Part shown: in pieces, positions 1-9,099 of the stretch
Numbering within the stretch: position 1 is the stretch's first letter
How the letters are laid out: each line of letters starts with the position of its first letter
NCBI GenBank assembly: GCA_009908505.1
Contig: JAAAPD010000026.1
Coordinates: 1 to 64,000, forward strand
Direction: 5' to 3'
Length of the DNA: 64,000 bases
DNA from: Alphaproteobacteria bacterium
GTDB lineage: Bacteria; Pseudomonadota; Alphaproteobacteria; Rhodobacterales; Rhodobacteraceae
Notes under the pieces: generated by a model
Told to the model about the DNA's origin: nothing
Database searches by the model: none
What the model saw: the letters and a program-made list of their open reading frames with translations, nothing else
Translations under genes and position numbers: made by a program

Positions 1-150
1 GACTACCCCGCGGCGGGGACCAGCATCGCCGTGGAACTGCGCCCTTCGGGCGGGGCGCCCGGCGCCGGCAGCCAGGTCAGCCTGGCCGCCATGCGCTTGC
101 TCGAGGCGCCCTTGACCGGCCTGCCCGAGCTGGTCCTTTTCGCGGAATGA
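1..150 (+). CDS. C-terminal end of an unidentified protein (partial)
   Basis: The window opens inside a reading frame that runs from base 1 to a TGA at 148-150. The 49 visible residues are the end of a larger protein. They include a Gly/Ala/Pro-rich stretch (GGAPGAGSQ) and no motif I recognise. The stop codon overlaps the ATG of the next gene (ATGA), so the two genes are probably co-transcribed and translationally coupled. Function unknown; the coding call rests on the open frame, the overlap and the high-GC third positions. Confidence 0.6.
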   Translation, partial: DYPAAGTSIAVELRPSGGAPGAGSQVSLAAMRLLEAPLTGLPELVLFAE

Positions 151-986
151 TGCCGCGCCTGGGCTGGACACAGCTGCGCCAGGGACTGGCCTATGCCGAC
201 GAGAAGAATGCCAGCCTGATTTCGGCCGGGGTGGCGTTCTACGCACTTTTCGCGATCTTTCCCGGCATTGCCGCGACGATTTCCCTGTTCGGGCTGCTGG
301 CCGATCCCGGCGTGGTCGAGGACCAGTTGAACCTTCTGCGTGATTTCATGCCGCCCGGTGCCTTTTCCCTGTTCCAGTCGCAGATCGACCGGCTGCTGGC
401 GGCGGGGGGCACGACGCTGGGCTGGACCACGGTGCTGTCGGTCGGCGTCGCGCTCTGGTCGGCGCGGGCCGGGGTGGCAGCGCTGATGCGGGGGCTCAAC
501 GCTATTTTCGGACGGCCCAACCGGGGCGGGCTGTGGCACACGCTCGTGGCGCTGATGCTGACCGGGGCGCTGGTCGGGATCGCGATCGTCGCCCTGCTTC
601 TGGTGGTGGTGGCGCCGATCCTGCTGCAATTCCTGCCCGTCGTGGGCGGGCTGGCCTGGACCCTGGAGGTCCTGCGCTGGGCGGTGGCCATCGCGGTTCT
701 GGTCTTCGGGCTGGGGCTGCTCTACCGCTATGGGCCCAATGCGCGCGGCGAACGGCTGGCCTGGTTCACGCCGGGGGCGGGGGTGGTGGTGATCTGCTGG
801 TTCGCCATGTCGGCGGGGTTTTCCACCTATGTCGCGAATTTCTCGAATTACAACGAGGTCTACGGCTCGATCGGTGCGGTCGTCGCCCTGTTGATGTGGT
901 TCTACCTGTCGGCCTATCTGGTCCTGCTCGGGGCGGCCCTGAACATGGCCCTGCGCAACCGGAGCGTGACCCTTCCAACTAGGTGA
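147..986 (+). CDS. YihY/virulence factor BrkB family inner-membrane protein
   Basis: A 279-residue integral membrane protein of the YihY/BrkB family. About six hydrophobic segments are visible (roughly residues 27-52, 88-113, 130-163, 177-195, 205-231 and 239-267). The family-typical segment AGVAFYALFAIFPG lies near the N-terminus and a YGSIGAVVALLMWFY segment near the C-terminus. These proteins sit in the cytoplasmic membrane and their biochemical role is not settled; the old annotation as ribonuclease BN is wrong for the family. The ATG overlaps the upstream stop (ATGA), which fixes the start. Family assignment is firm, function is not. Confidence 0.9.
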   Translation: MMPRLGWTQLRQGLAYADEKNASLISAGVAFYALFAIFPGIAATISLFGLLADPGVVEDQLNLLRDFMPPGAFSLFQSQIDRLLAAGGTTLGWTTVLSVGVALWSARAGVAALMRGLNAIFGRPNRGGLWHTLVALMLTGALVGIAIVALLLVVVAPILLQFLPVVGGLAWTLEVLRWAVAIAVLVFGLGLLYRYGPNARGERLAWFTPGAGVVVICWFAMSAGFSTYVANFSNYNEVYGSIGAVVALLMWFYLSAYLVLLGAALNMALRNRSVTLPTR

Positions 987-1109
987 GTCCGGGCGGCAAC
1001 ACCCGTATTTTCCCCCTAGAAATGGCGATTCGTTCTAGATATTGTATGTTCAATAACAATAGGCGGACCCGGCAAAGCGGGCCGCGTGACTGAGGCGGAG
1101 CGAGTAACC
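987..1109 (+). promoter_or_regulatory. Leader region upstream of the adhesin operon
   Basis: This 123-base gap holds the most AT-rich stretch of the left end, at about 1018-1062. It includes a short inverted repeat, ATTGT (1041-1045) and ACAAT (1056-1060). It is the only plausible promoter region for the adhesin and secretion genes that follow. I do not see a clear -35/-10 pair, so the promoter call is by position and base composition only. Confidence 0.35.
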
Positions 1110-4100
1110 ATGTCAGCGATCAATTTCGTTGTCCGTGACAGTGCGGGCAATCTTCAGCGCGGGGCCGTTGCCGGCGAAGACGCGTCCAATTCCATCATCG
1201 TCGGGGAGGGGGCGGATATTTCGCTCAACCTCACGCGGGGCCAGATCGTCGCCTACACGCGGCAAGGCCAGGCGTTGGAAATCACCCTGCTGGATGGCCG
1301 GGTCATCGTCATCGAGGGCTTTTTCGCTGCCGGTGGCGCGGTCGAGAACCAGCTGTTCCTGTCGGCCGATGGCTACCTGGCCGAGGTCGAGCTGACCCAG
1401 GGCGCGGGCGAAGACTACTACGCGCATTATGCCGGTGTCGGCCAGAACGAGAAATTCGCGCTGAACGACGATCTGTATTTCATGCGCAGTTCGGATGTGA
1501 TGCTGGCGGACAACTACGTGCCCGCCGATGACGAGGTTGGCATGTTGGGCCAGGTCTTCGGGGCGGGGCTCAGCCCGCTGCTCGGTCTTGGCGGGGCGGC
1601 GGTCGGAACCGCGGCCGTGGCCGGTATCGTCGGCGAGGGTGGCGGCGGCGATGGTGATGGCGATGACGGCCCGCAGGTCGCGATCACCAGCGGCACCTCG
1701 GGGGCCGGCGACGTGGTCAACGAAGAGGATTATGCCGACGGGGTCGATTTGGCCGGCACGGCGACGCCGGGGGCGGAAATCACCGTCGTTATCGATGGCG
1801 TCACCCGCGTGACCACCGCCGACGAAGACGGCAACTGGGATGTGGTCTACGAGCCGGGCGCGTTGCCCGATGGAACCTACGAAACCGGCGTGAGCGTCAC
1901 CGCCACCAACGAAGGCGGCAGCGCCACGGCGACCGATACCCTGGTCGTCGATACCGAGCTGGACCTGACATTCGACAGCGACGCGGTCGAGGGCGACGGC
2001 ACCGTCAACCTGGTGGAATCCGAGGATGGCGTGACCCTGACCGGAACGGTCGAGGCCGGGTCCGCCGTCGTCGTGACCATTGCGGGCGTCGATTACACCG
2101 CGACCGTCACCGGCGGCACCTGGTCGGTCGATCTCGACCCCGGGGTGATCGGCCCGGGTGAATATGACCAACCGGTCACCGTCACCGCGATGGATGCGGT
2201 GGGCAACGTGACCTCGCTGACCGACAGTGTAACGGTCGATACCGAGACGCATGTGACGCTGAACGCTTTCACTGCCGGTACCGACGCGATCGTCAACGGA
2301 TCCGAGCACGAGGCCGGCGTGACCCTGACGGGCACGGCGCAGCCCGGCGCAAGCGTTCTGGTGGTCTTGGGCGGCATGTCCCAGACCGTCACCGCGACCG
2401 AGGCCGGCACCTGGCAGGCCTCGTGGGCGGGGGCGCAACTGCCCACCGGCGAAACCACGATGGACGTGAGCGTCACCGCGACCGATGGCGCTGGCAACAC
2501 CGCCCAGACCACCGGTTCGGTGGAGATTGATACATATGTAAACGAACTGACCGTTACCTCGGGCGAGGTCGGTGGCGACGGCGTGGTGAATTTCGACGAA
2601 AGCGGCCTGCCCATCACCGTGACCGGCACGGTCGAGGCCGGGTCCGTCGTCATGGTCACGCTGCACGAGGCGCAGCTTCAGGCCGATGTGGCCGCCGATG
2701 GCAGTTGGAGCGTAACCTTCCCGGCGGGCGCCTTGCCCGGCGGCGAATATCCCACCTCGATGGTGGTCGAGGCGACCGATGCGGCGGGCAACACAACCTC
2801 GATGACCGAGGCGGTGCAGGTCGATACCGTGGCCGGTGACGTGGCGCTGTCCTCGGCCCCGATCGAGATCGACGACGTGATCAACGCGGACGAGGCCAGC
2901 GACGGCGTCTGGATCAGCGGCACCGCCACGCCGGGCCTGCTGGTCACCGTGGGCTTCGGCGGCACCGAGCAGGCTGTCTACGCGGATGCCCAGGGCAACT
3001 GGTCGGTGAAATACGACGCCGCCGATGTGCCGGCCGATACCGATGCGGCGCTCATCACCGCCTCGATCAGCGATGCGGCGGGCAATTTCAAGGAAGTCAG
3101 CGACACGGTCGCGATCGACACGGTGGTCGAACCCTTTGCCTTCTCGTCGGCTCCGGTCGAGGGCGACGGCATCGTCGCCACCCCCGACGCGCAGGACGGA
3201 ATTGTCCTGTCGGGCAGTGTCGAGCCGCATTCGCAGGTCGTCGTCGAGTTCGGTGGCGAAAGCCATACCGTCCAGGCCGGCGGCGACGGACAGTGGTCGG
3301 CGACCTTCTCAAGCAGCTCTGTGCGCCAGGATGAATACGCCCAGGCCGCCACGGCGACCGCCACGGACCCGGCCGGGAACGTGCGCGAGATCACCATGGA
3401 TGTCGAGGTCGACACGATCGTCAATACCCTGACAGCCGATGGCCCGGTCGAGGGCGACGACGTGGTCAACCGTCAAGAGGCGTCAGACGGGATCACCCTG
3501 ACCGGGGCCGTCGAGGCGGGCTCGACCGTCTTGGTGGAGTTCAATGGCATCGCGCGCCAGGCGACGGTGACCGGGGACAGCTGGTCGGTTGATTTCACCC
3601 CGGACGAGGTGGGCGCCGATGAATACGATGCGACCGTGACCATCACCGCCACCGACAGCCAGGGCAACGAGGCGCAGATCACCGACAGCTTCCACGTGGA
3701 CACGACCACCCCGGACGTGCCGGGGGTCGAAACCGTGGTGCTGACGCCGGACGGCGTTCAATCTGTCGGGATCGGCGCCAGCGCCAACACCCAGTCGGTG
3801 ACCGAGATCGAATCCGATGGCGATACCGGCGCGACCTACAGCAACGGCGACGACATGTGGGGGCAGACCTTCTTTGATTTCGACCGGGAACTGCCGGACG
3901 GATCGCACCTTGTCGTCACCGAGGCCGATACGGCGGGCAATGCCAATTCCACCTTCCTGATGCTCGAGGAAACCGGCCCCAACGCCGTCGACCTTTCGGG
4001 GCTGGAGGGCTTCGATATCGGCGCGATCGACCTGAGCTTTGCCAAGGACACGACGCTGACCCTGGATGCCCAGACGCTCAAGGACCTGTCGGATGTCAAT

Positions 4101-4268
4101 GACGATCTGATCGTTCACGGCGATTTCGACGACAAGATCACGCTGGAAGGCGGGGCCGAAACCGGCACCACCACGGTGATCGATGGCAAGACCTACGATA
4201 TCTACACGATGGGCGACGAGGCCCGGGTCTTCATCGAGGACGGGGTCGATGTGACGACGGTGGTCTGA
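1110..4268 (+). CDS. Secreted Ig-like-repeat adhesin, BapA/Lap type, substrate of the adjacent type I secretion system
   Basis: A 1,052-residue acidic protein. Residues about 3-125 resemble the BapA-type prefix domain (NFVVRDSAGNLQRG, then a short beta-rich segment ending near LYFM). A hydrophobic Gly/Ala-rich segment follows at about 150-190. Then come seven tandem Ig-like repeats of about 96 residues (about 190-866), each ending in a motif like VTATDAAGN...VDT. The last 90 residues have the usual look of a C-terminal secretion domain of type I substrates. No RTX nonapeptides (GGxGxDxxx) are visible. ATG 1110 is chosen because GGAG lies 9 bases upstream and the protein begins MSAINFVV; an in-frame GTG at 1086 is less likely. 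Three exporter genes follow, so it is probably secreted by them and used in surface attachment or biofilm (inference). Confidence 0.85.
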   Translation: MSAINFVVRDSAGNLQRGAVAGEDASNSIIVGEGADISLNLTRGQIVAYTRQGQALEITLLDGRVIVIEGFFAAGGAVENQLFLSADGYLAEVELTQGAGEDYYAHYAGVGQNEKFALNDDLYFMRSSDVMLADNYVPADDEVGMLGQVFGAGLSPLLGLGGAAVGTAAVAGIVGEGGGGDGDGDDGPQVAITSGTSGAGDVVNEEDYADGVDLAGTATPGAEITVVIDGVTRVTTADEDGNWDVVYEPGALPDGTYETGVSVTATNEGGSATATDTLVVDTELDLTFDSDAVEGDGTVNLVESEDGVTLTGTVEAGSAVVVTIAGVDYTATVTGGTWSVDLDPGVIGPGEYDQPVTVTAMDAVGNVTSLTDSVTVDTETHVTLNAFTAGTDAIVNGSEHEAGVTLTGTAQPGASVLVVLGGMSQTVTATEAGTWQASWAGAQLPTGETTMDVSVTATDGAGNTAQTTGSVEIDTYVNELTVTSGEVGGDGVVNFDESGLPITVTGTVEAGSVVMVTLHEAQLQADVAADGSWSVTFPAGALPGGEYPTSMVVEATDAAGNTTSMTEAVQVDTVAGDVALSSAPIEIDDVINADEASDGVWISGTATPGLLVTVGFGGTEQAVYADAQGNWSVKYDAADVPADTDAALITASISDAAGNFKEVSDTVAIDTVVEPFAFSSAPVEGDGIVATPDAQDGIVLSGSVEPHSQVVVEFGGESHTVQAGGDGQWSATFSSSSVRQDEYAQAATATATDPAGNVREITMDVEVDTIVNTLTADGPVEGDDVVNRQEASDGITLTGAVEAGSTVLVEFNGIARQATVTGDSWSVDFTPDEVGADEYDATVTITATDSQGNEAQITDSFHVDTTTPDVPGVETVVLTPDGVQSVGIGASANTQSVTEIESDGDTGATYSNGDDMWGQTFFDFDRELPDGSHLVVTEADTAGNANSTFLMLEETGPNAVDLSGLEGFDIGAIDLSFAKDTTLTLDAQTLKDLSDVNDDLIVHGDFDDKITLEGGAETGTTTVIDGKTYDIYTMGDEARVFIEDGVDVTTVV
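1680..3710 (+). repeat. Seven tandem repeats of about 290 bp encoding Ig-like domains
   Basis: The central part of the adhesin gene is built from seven diverged units of about 290 bases (about 96 codons). Each starts near a motif like AVEGDGxVN and ends near VDT or IDT. At protein level the units share TGTVEAGS, WSVxF and TATDxAGN; at DNA level they have diverged, so they are old duplications rather than recent expansions. Confidence 0.85.
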
Positions 4269-4291
4269 TCCTGCGAGATGACCCAGGCGGA

Positions 4292-4310
4292 GGGCCGGCC
4301 GAACCGGCCC
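4292..4310 (+). promoter_or_regulatory. Intercistronic hairpin between adhesin and exporter genes
   Basis: A perfect inverted repeat, GGGCCGG (4292-4298), loop CCGAA, CCGGCCC (4304-4310), lies 24 bases after the adhesin stop. No T-run follows, so it is not a simple intrinsic terminator. It could stabilise the adhesin mRNA 3' end or reduce read-through so that adhesin is made in excess over its exporter. The structure is seen; the role is inferred. Confidence 0.5.
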
Positions 4311-4344
4311 CCGCGACGACGAGACGGCGGTAACGGGGATACGA

Positions 4345-5688
4345 GTGGGACAGGGCGGCACAGCACGGATCGGGGCGGCGCTTTTGGGCGGATGCCTTGC
4401 CCTGTCGGGCTGCATGGACCTGTCCGAACTGCCCGCCCGGTCGGGGCTGGATTTCCTGGCGCGGGACGGCCAGGCCGACACGGCCAAGGCACCGCAGGAC
4501 AGGGCCGCGCTTCGGCCCGAAATGGCCAATGGCGAACGCTCCGACTTGATCGACGCGCTGCTGAACCGGCAATCGGTGCTGGAAGAGGGGGCCTATGCGC
4601 AGGTTTCGCGGGCCGTGCTGGCCGCCAATTCCCGCGCCGCCGAGGCCGACCTGCGCGCCGCCATGCTGCGCGACGAGGCCCGCGACCGCAACTGGCTGCC
4701 CACGCTGGGCCCGCAGGTCAGCTTGACCTCGCTCGGGTCGGTTGTCTCGACGTTGGTCGTGGACCAGGTCCTGTTCGACAATGGCGGCAAGAAGGCCGAA
4801 CGCGCCTTTGCGCGCGCCGATGTGGAGGTGGCCGCCGTGGCGCTGGCCCAGGACACCAATGACCGGGTCTACCAGGCGCTGTCGCTCTACCTCGACGGGC
4901 AATCAGCGCGCGCGCGGGCCGGTGTGACGCGCGGCGCGATGGCCCGGATGGAGCGGCTGAACTACATCATGTCGGAACGGGTTAGCGCCGGCATCGACGA
5001 TCGCAGCGACCTGCAATTCGTCGGCCAGAAGCTGGCCCAGATGCGGTCTGACATGGCCTCGGATGACGAGGCGGCGCAGACCGCCATGGCCGAATTGTCG
5101 ACCATGTCCGCCATGCCGCTGGCCGGGATCGAGGGGCTGTCCGAGGCCCGTGCCCCCGCCGCCAATGCCCAGCCCCTCAGCGTCATGAAGGCCGAGGCCG
5201 AGGCTCGCCGTGCCGTGGCCGAGGCGCGCGCGGCGCGGGCCGGCTACCTGCCGGGTGCGACCCTCAGCGGCTCGGTCGGCAGCAACGGCAACAGCATGGG
5301 CGTCAATGTCGGGGCGGCCAACGGGCTGAGGCTTGGCATGGGCGCCGACATGCGTGCGCTCGAGGCACAGCAACAGGCCGCCGAAGCCCGCACCGGCCAG
5401 GCCCGCGAGGATGCCGCGCGCGAGATCGCGGGCTTGAACAGCCAGTTGGCGTCGCTGCACCGCCAACTGGCCGAGGCGCAGGGCCTGCTGGACGGGGCCC
5501 GTGCTAATTACGCGTTGTTCGAGGAGCAATTGCAGGCCGGCCAGCGCAGCGTTCCCGAGGTCGTGGGCGTCTTCCAGACCCGCGTGAACGCGGAGCGCGA
5601 CCTGGTGAACCTGCGCTATGACATCGCCCGGATCGAGCTGAAACTGGCCGCGCTGCATGGCGCGCTCGTGGACGGAGAGCGGATTTGA
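4345..5688 (+). CDS. TolC-family outer membrane lipoprotein of the type I secretion system
   Basis: A 447-residue protein with a lipoprotein signal: a hydrophobic segment followed by a lipobox LSGC with Cys at residue 23, which supports the GTG start at 4345. The rest is the alpha-helical, Ala/Glu/Arg-rich pattern of TolC/OEP channel proteins, including two internally similar halves (RAVLAANSRAAEADLRAAM and KAEAEARRAVAEARAARAG). In the cell it should form the trimeric outer-membrane duct for the adhesin. It follows the adhesin by 76 bases and overlaps the ABC exporter gene by 4 bases (TTGA), so the three exporter genes form one translationally coupled unit. Confidence 0.85.
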   Translation: MGQGGTARIGAALLGGCLALSGCMDLSELPARSGLDFLARDGQADTAKAPQDRAALRPEMANGERSDLIDALLNRQSVLEEGAYAQVSRAVLAANSRAAEADLRAAMLRDEARDRNWLPTLGPQVSLTSLGSVVSTLVVDQVLFDNGGKKAERAFARADVEVAAVALAQDTNDRVYQALSLYLDGQSARARAGVTRGAMARMERLNYIMSERVSAGIDDRSDLQFVGQKLAQMRSDMASDDEAAQTAMAELSTMSAMPLAGIEGLSEARAPAANAQPLSVMKAEAEARRAVAEARAARAGYLPGATLSGSVGSNGNSMGVNVGAANGLRLGMGADMRALEAQQQAAEARTGQAREDAAREIAGLNSQLASLHRQLAEAQGLLDGARANYALFEEQLQAGQRSVPEVVGVFQTRVNAERDLVNLRYDIARIELKLAALHGALVDGERI

Positions 5689-7910
5689 GCGGCCCGGTCC
5701 TTGCCTTCGATATCAATGCCACGCGCGGCGGCACGCTGACGCGGCGGACGACCGATGCGGCCAACCGCACGGCGCAACCTGACACGCCCGCCCCGCGCGA
5801 CGACAGGTTCACCGCCCGGGCCCGCCACCGCGCCGAGCTGGCAGCGACCTATGCCGGGCTGCTGGGGGTCGACCTCTTGCCGACCGACCTGCTGGAAAGC
5901 CTTGGGGCGCAGACCGATGACGTGACCGCGCAGGCCCTGGCCGGCGCGCTGACCGGGGCCGGGCTGGTCGCCTCCGTGCGCCGGGTCAAGCGTCCGACCC
6001 CCGATCTATGGCCGGCCATCGCGCGGATGACCAGCGGCCAGGTCGTCTTGGTGCTGGACCAGTCCGAGGCGGGGTTCACGATCTACGACACGACCTGCGC
6101 CGACAACCGCGCCGAAGTGCCCGCCGCCGAGTTTCTGCCGGTTTTCGCGGGCGAGGTACTGCGCGCCGACCGCGCGGTGTCGGATCTGGCGAAGACCCAT
6201 GGCAAGACGAATCGCAGCGCCCATTGGTTCTGGGGCGAGATGGTGCATTTCCGCCGCCAGATGCTGGAGGTCGCCTTCGGGTCCTTCGTGGCCAATCTGC
6301 TGGCCGTGGCCGTGGCGCTGTTTTCCTTGCAGGTCTATGACCGGGTGATACCGCATCAATCCACCGCGACGCTCTGGGTGCTGGCCATCGGGGCGGGGCT
6401 GGCCATGCTGCTCGAGGCGTTCCTGCGCATCGCCCGCGCCCGCCTGATGGACGGCGCCGGGCGCAAGATCGAGCTGCGGGTGCAAGCCCTGCTGATGGAC
6501 CGCCTGCTGGGCATGCGGCGCGGCAAGGCGGGGCAGACGCCTTCGGGGCTGTTCTCGGCGGTGCGCGAATTCGGCGCGGTGCGCGAGTTCTTCACCGCCT
6601 CGACCATCGGCACGCTGACGGACCTGCCTTTCATCGTGCTGTTCCTGGCGCTGGTGGCCAGTATCGGCGGCCACGTCGTCTGGGTGCTGTTCATCGGCGG
6701 CATCCTGATGGTGTTGCCGTCCTTCTTTCTGCAAAGGCGCATGATCGCGCTGACCGAGCAGACGCAAGGCGCCTCGACCAAGGCCAACAAGCTGCTGCAC
6801 GAGGTCATCTACGAGGCCGACACGATCAAGGCGCAGCGCGGCGAGGATCGGTTCAAGCGGCTCTGGTCGGAACTGTCGGCCGTCACCTCGGTGGCCACCT
6901 CGGAACAGCGCAAGCTGTCCAGCACGCTGACCTTCTGGGCGCAGGGCGTGCAGCAGGCCACCTACGTCGCCGCCGTCGTCACCGGCACCTTCATGGTTTT
7001 CATGGGCGAATTCACCGTCGGCACGATTATCGCCGTGGGCATCCTGACAAGCCGCACGCTGGGGCCGCTGACGCAACTGGCCGCCACCATGGCGCGCTGG
7101 TCCAACGTCAAGGCCGCGCTCGAGGCGCTGGACGAGGTGGTGCTGGCCGAGCAGGACGAAGAGGCGGACCGCCACTACCTGCGGCGCGAAACCCTGCGCG
7201 GCGAGTACGAACTGCGCGAGATCGCCTTCTGCTATGACGAGGACAGCGGCCAGACCCTGGACATTCCGGGGCTGAAGATCACCGCCGGCCAGCACGTGGC
7301 GATCCTGGGGGCCAATGGCTCGGGCAAGTCCACCCTGCTCAAGCTTCTGTCGGGGATCTATCGGCCCACGAAGGGCCGGGTCCTGGTCGACGGCGTCGAT
7401 ATGGGCCAGGTCATGCCGCGCGACCTGCGCCGGTCCATCGGTTATCTGAGCCAGGAAGTCCGCCTGTTTTCAGGGACTTTGCGCGAAAACCTCAACCTGA
7501 CGCTTCTGGAGCGAGACGACGGCCGGCTGATGCAGGCCCTCGAATTCGCGGGGCTCGGCCCCTTCGTGCGCAACCACCCCAAGGGGCTGGACCTGGAAAT
7601 TCGTGATGGCGGCGAAGGGCTGTCTATCGGCCAGCGCCAGTCGATCGGATGGGCGCGGCTCTGGCTGCAGGACCCGGCCGTGTGCCTGTTGGACGAACCC
7701 ACGGCGGCGCTGGACCAGACGCTTGAAAAGACGCTGGTCAGCCGGCTCGAAACCTGGCTGAAGGGCCGCACGGCGGTGATCGCCACCCACCGGGTGCCGA
7801 TCCTGGAGCTGACCGACCGCACGGTGATCCTGCAGAACGGGCGCCTTGCCGTTGACGGGCCGCGCGAACAGGTTCTGTCGCACCTTCAAAACGCGGGGGC
7901 GGGGGCCTGA
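5685..7910 (+). CDS. Type I secretion ABC transporter with C39-like (non-peptidase) N-terminal domain, LapB type
   Basis: A 741-residue exporter. Residues about 45-165 form a C39-peptidase-like domain that has no catalytic Cys in the expected N-terminal position, so it should bind substrate without cutting it, as in LapB/HlyB-type exporters. A transmembrane domain follows (about 195-480), then an ATPase domain (about 500-735) with Walker A GANGSGKST (about 541), signature LSIGQRQ (about 645) and Walker B VCLLDEPTAALD (about 665). The start is TTG at 5685, overlapping the upstream stop (TTGA), with GGAG about 10 bases before it. It powers export of the adhesin together with the flanking TolC-like and HlyD-like proteins. 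Confidence 0.9.
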   Translation: MSGPVLAFDINATRGGTLTRRTTDAANRTAQPDTPAPRDDRFTARARHRAELAATYAGLLGVDLLPTDLLESLGAQTDDVTAQALAGALTGAGLVASVRRVKRPTPDLWPAIARMTSGQVVLVLDQSEAGFTIYDTTCADNRAEVPAAEFLPVFAGEVLRADRAVSDLAKTHGKTNRSAHWFWGEMVHFRRQMLEVAFGSFVANLLAVAVALFSLQVYDRVIPHQSTATLWVLAIGAGLAMLLEAFLRIARARLMDGAGRKIELRVQALLMDRLLGMRRGKAGQTPSGLFSAVREFGAVREFFTASTIGTLTDLPFIVLFLALVASIGGHVVWVLFIGGILMVLPSFFLQRRMIALTEQTQGASTKANKLLHEVIYEADTIKAQRGEDRFKRLWSELSAVTSVATSEQRKLSSTLTFWAQGVQQATYVAAVVTGTFMVFMGEFTVGTIIAVGILTSRTLGPLTQLAATMARWSNVKAALEALDEVVLAEQDEEADRHYLRRETLRGEYELREIAFCYDEDSGQTLDIPGLKITAGQHVAILGANGSGKSTLLKLLSGIYRPTKGRVLVDGVDMGQVMPRDLRRSIGYLSQEVRLFSGTLRENLNLTLLERDDGRLMQALEFAGLGPFVRNHPKGLDLEIRDGGEGLSIGQRQSIGWARLWLQDPAVCLLDEPTAALDQTLEKTLVSRLETWLKGRTAVIATHRVPILELTDRTVILQNGRLAVDGPREQVLSHLQNAGAGA

Positions 7911-9079
7911 TGGCGACGATCGAACAGGAATTCGATGGCCGGATGCGCGGTCCCAGCCTGATGACATGGCTGGTCGGGGCCACGGTCCTGGTCTTCCTGG
8001 TCTGGGCGAAGTTCGCGTGGATCGACGAGATCGTGCGCGCCCGCGGCGAGGTCGTCTCGTCTTCGCGTCCGCAGATCATCCAGAACCTGGAAGGCGGCAT
8101 GCTGGCGGAACTGGCGGTACACGAAGGCAGCGTTGTCGAGGCCGGCCAGGTTCTGGCCCGGCTGCAGGCCACCCAGTTCGAGACCAAGGTCGCCGACCTG
8201 CGCGAACAGCTTGTGGCCGCCGAGGTGCGCCGCCTGCGGCTTGAGGCCGAGATGGCCGGCCAGTTCGATTTCGAGGTGCCCGCGCAGATCGCCGATTTCA
8301 GCCCCGAGATCGTCGCCTCGGAACGGACCCTGTTGAACGCGCGGCAATCCGATTTCACCAGCCGGACCGAGGGCGCGCGCCGCATCATGACCGAAACCGC
8401 GCGCGAACTGGAGGTCATGGAAGACCTGCATGCCCGCGATATCGCCGCGCTGATCGAGGTGACGCGCGCCCGCAAGGCCCATTCGGATGCCGAGAACGCC
8501 TACAACGAGATTGTCACCCGGGCCGAGCTGGACCGGGCCAGCGAATATTCCGACACGTTGCAGGCCATGGCCACGCTGCGTCAGGATCTGCGCCTGGCCC
8601 GGGACCGGCTGGAACGCACGATCATCACCTCGCCCATGCGCGGGGTGGTCAACAACCTGGCCGTGACGACGATCGGCGGCGTGGTCCGCCCGGGCGAAGA
8701 GATCATGCAGATCATCCCGCTGGACGACGAATTGTTCATCGAGGCGCAGGTCAAACCGCAGGACATCGCCAATGTCCGCACCGGGCAGGCGGCGACGATC
8801 AAGCTGTCGGCCTATGACTACACCATCCATGGCAGCCTGTCGGGCGAGGTCACGCTTGTCTCGGCCGATACCTTCGAGGACGAGCGCGACCCCAATGCCC
8901 CGCCGCACTACCGGGTGACGGTGCGGGTGGATCGCACCGATCTGAGCGATCGCCAGAAGGTGATCGAGATCCGCCCCGGCATGCAGGCCGACGTGGAACT
9001 GCACACGGGCGAGCGCACGGTGCTGCAATACCTGACCAAGCCGCTTTATCGCGGGCAGGAGGCGTTGCGCGAACCCTGA
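7910..9079 (+). CDS. HlyD-family type I secretion periplasmic adaptor subunit
   Basis: A 389-residue membrane fusion protein. One N-terminal membrane anchor is visible (about residues 20-38, LVGATVLVFLVWAKFAW). A lipoyl-like half motif follows (QIIQNLEGGMLAELAVHEG), then a long Ala/Glu/Arg-rich coiled-coil region (about 85-215), the second lipoyl half (SPMRGVVNNLAVTTIGGVV) and a C-terminal beta-barrel region. This is the standard HlyD/LapC layout. It bridges the inner-membrane ABC exporter and the TolC-like lipoprotein. Its ATG overlaps the exporter stop by one base (TGATG). It is the last gene of the adhesin operon; the next gene is convergent. Confidence 0.9.
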   Translation: MATIEQEFDGRMRGPSLMTWLVGATVLVFLVWAKFAWIDEIVRARGEVVSSSRPQIIQNLEGGMLAELAVHEGSVVEAGQVLARLQATQFETKVADLREQLVAAEVRRLRLEAEMAGQFDFEVPAQIADFSPEIVASERTLLNARQSDFTSRTEGARRIMTETARELEVMEDLHARDIAALIEVTRARKAHSDAENAYNEIVTRAELDRASEYSDTLQAMATLRQDLRLARDRLERTIITSPMRGVVNNLAVTTIGGVVRPGEEIMQIIPLDDELFIEAQVKPQDIANVRTGQAATIKLSAYDYTIHGSLSGEVTLVSADTFEDERDPNAPPHYRVTVRVDRTDLSDRQKVIEIRPGMQADVELHTGERTVLQYLTKPLYRGQEALREP

Positions 9080-9099
9080 CAATCTGGGACGTGCAGGGG

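Noticed and set aside
1113-3266. A 717-codon minus-strand frame under the adhesin gene
   Set aside because: Shadow frame of a high-GC repetitive gene; low-complexity product rich in Arg, Gly and His and no ribosome site.
1680-4268. RTX calcium-binding repeats in the adhesin
   Set aside because: No GGxGxDxxx nonapeptides are visible; the repeats are Ig-like.
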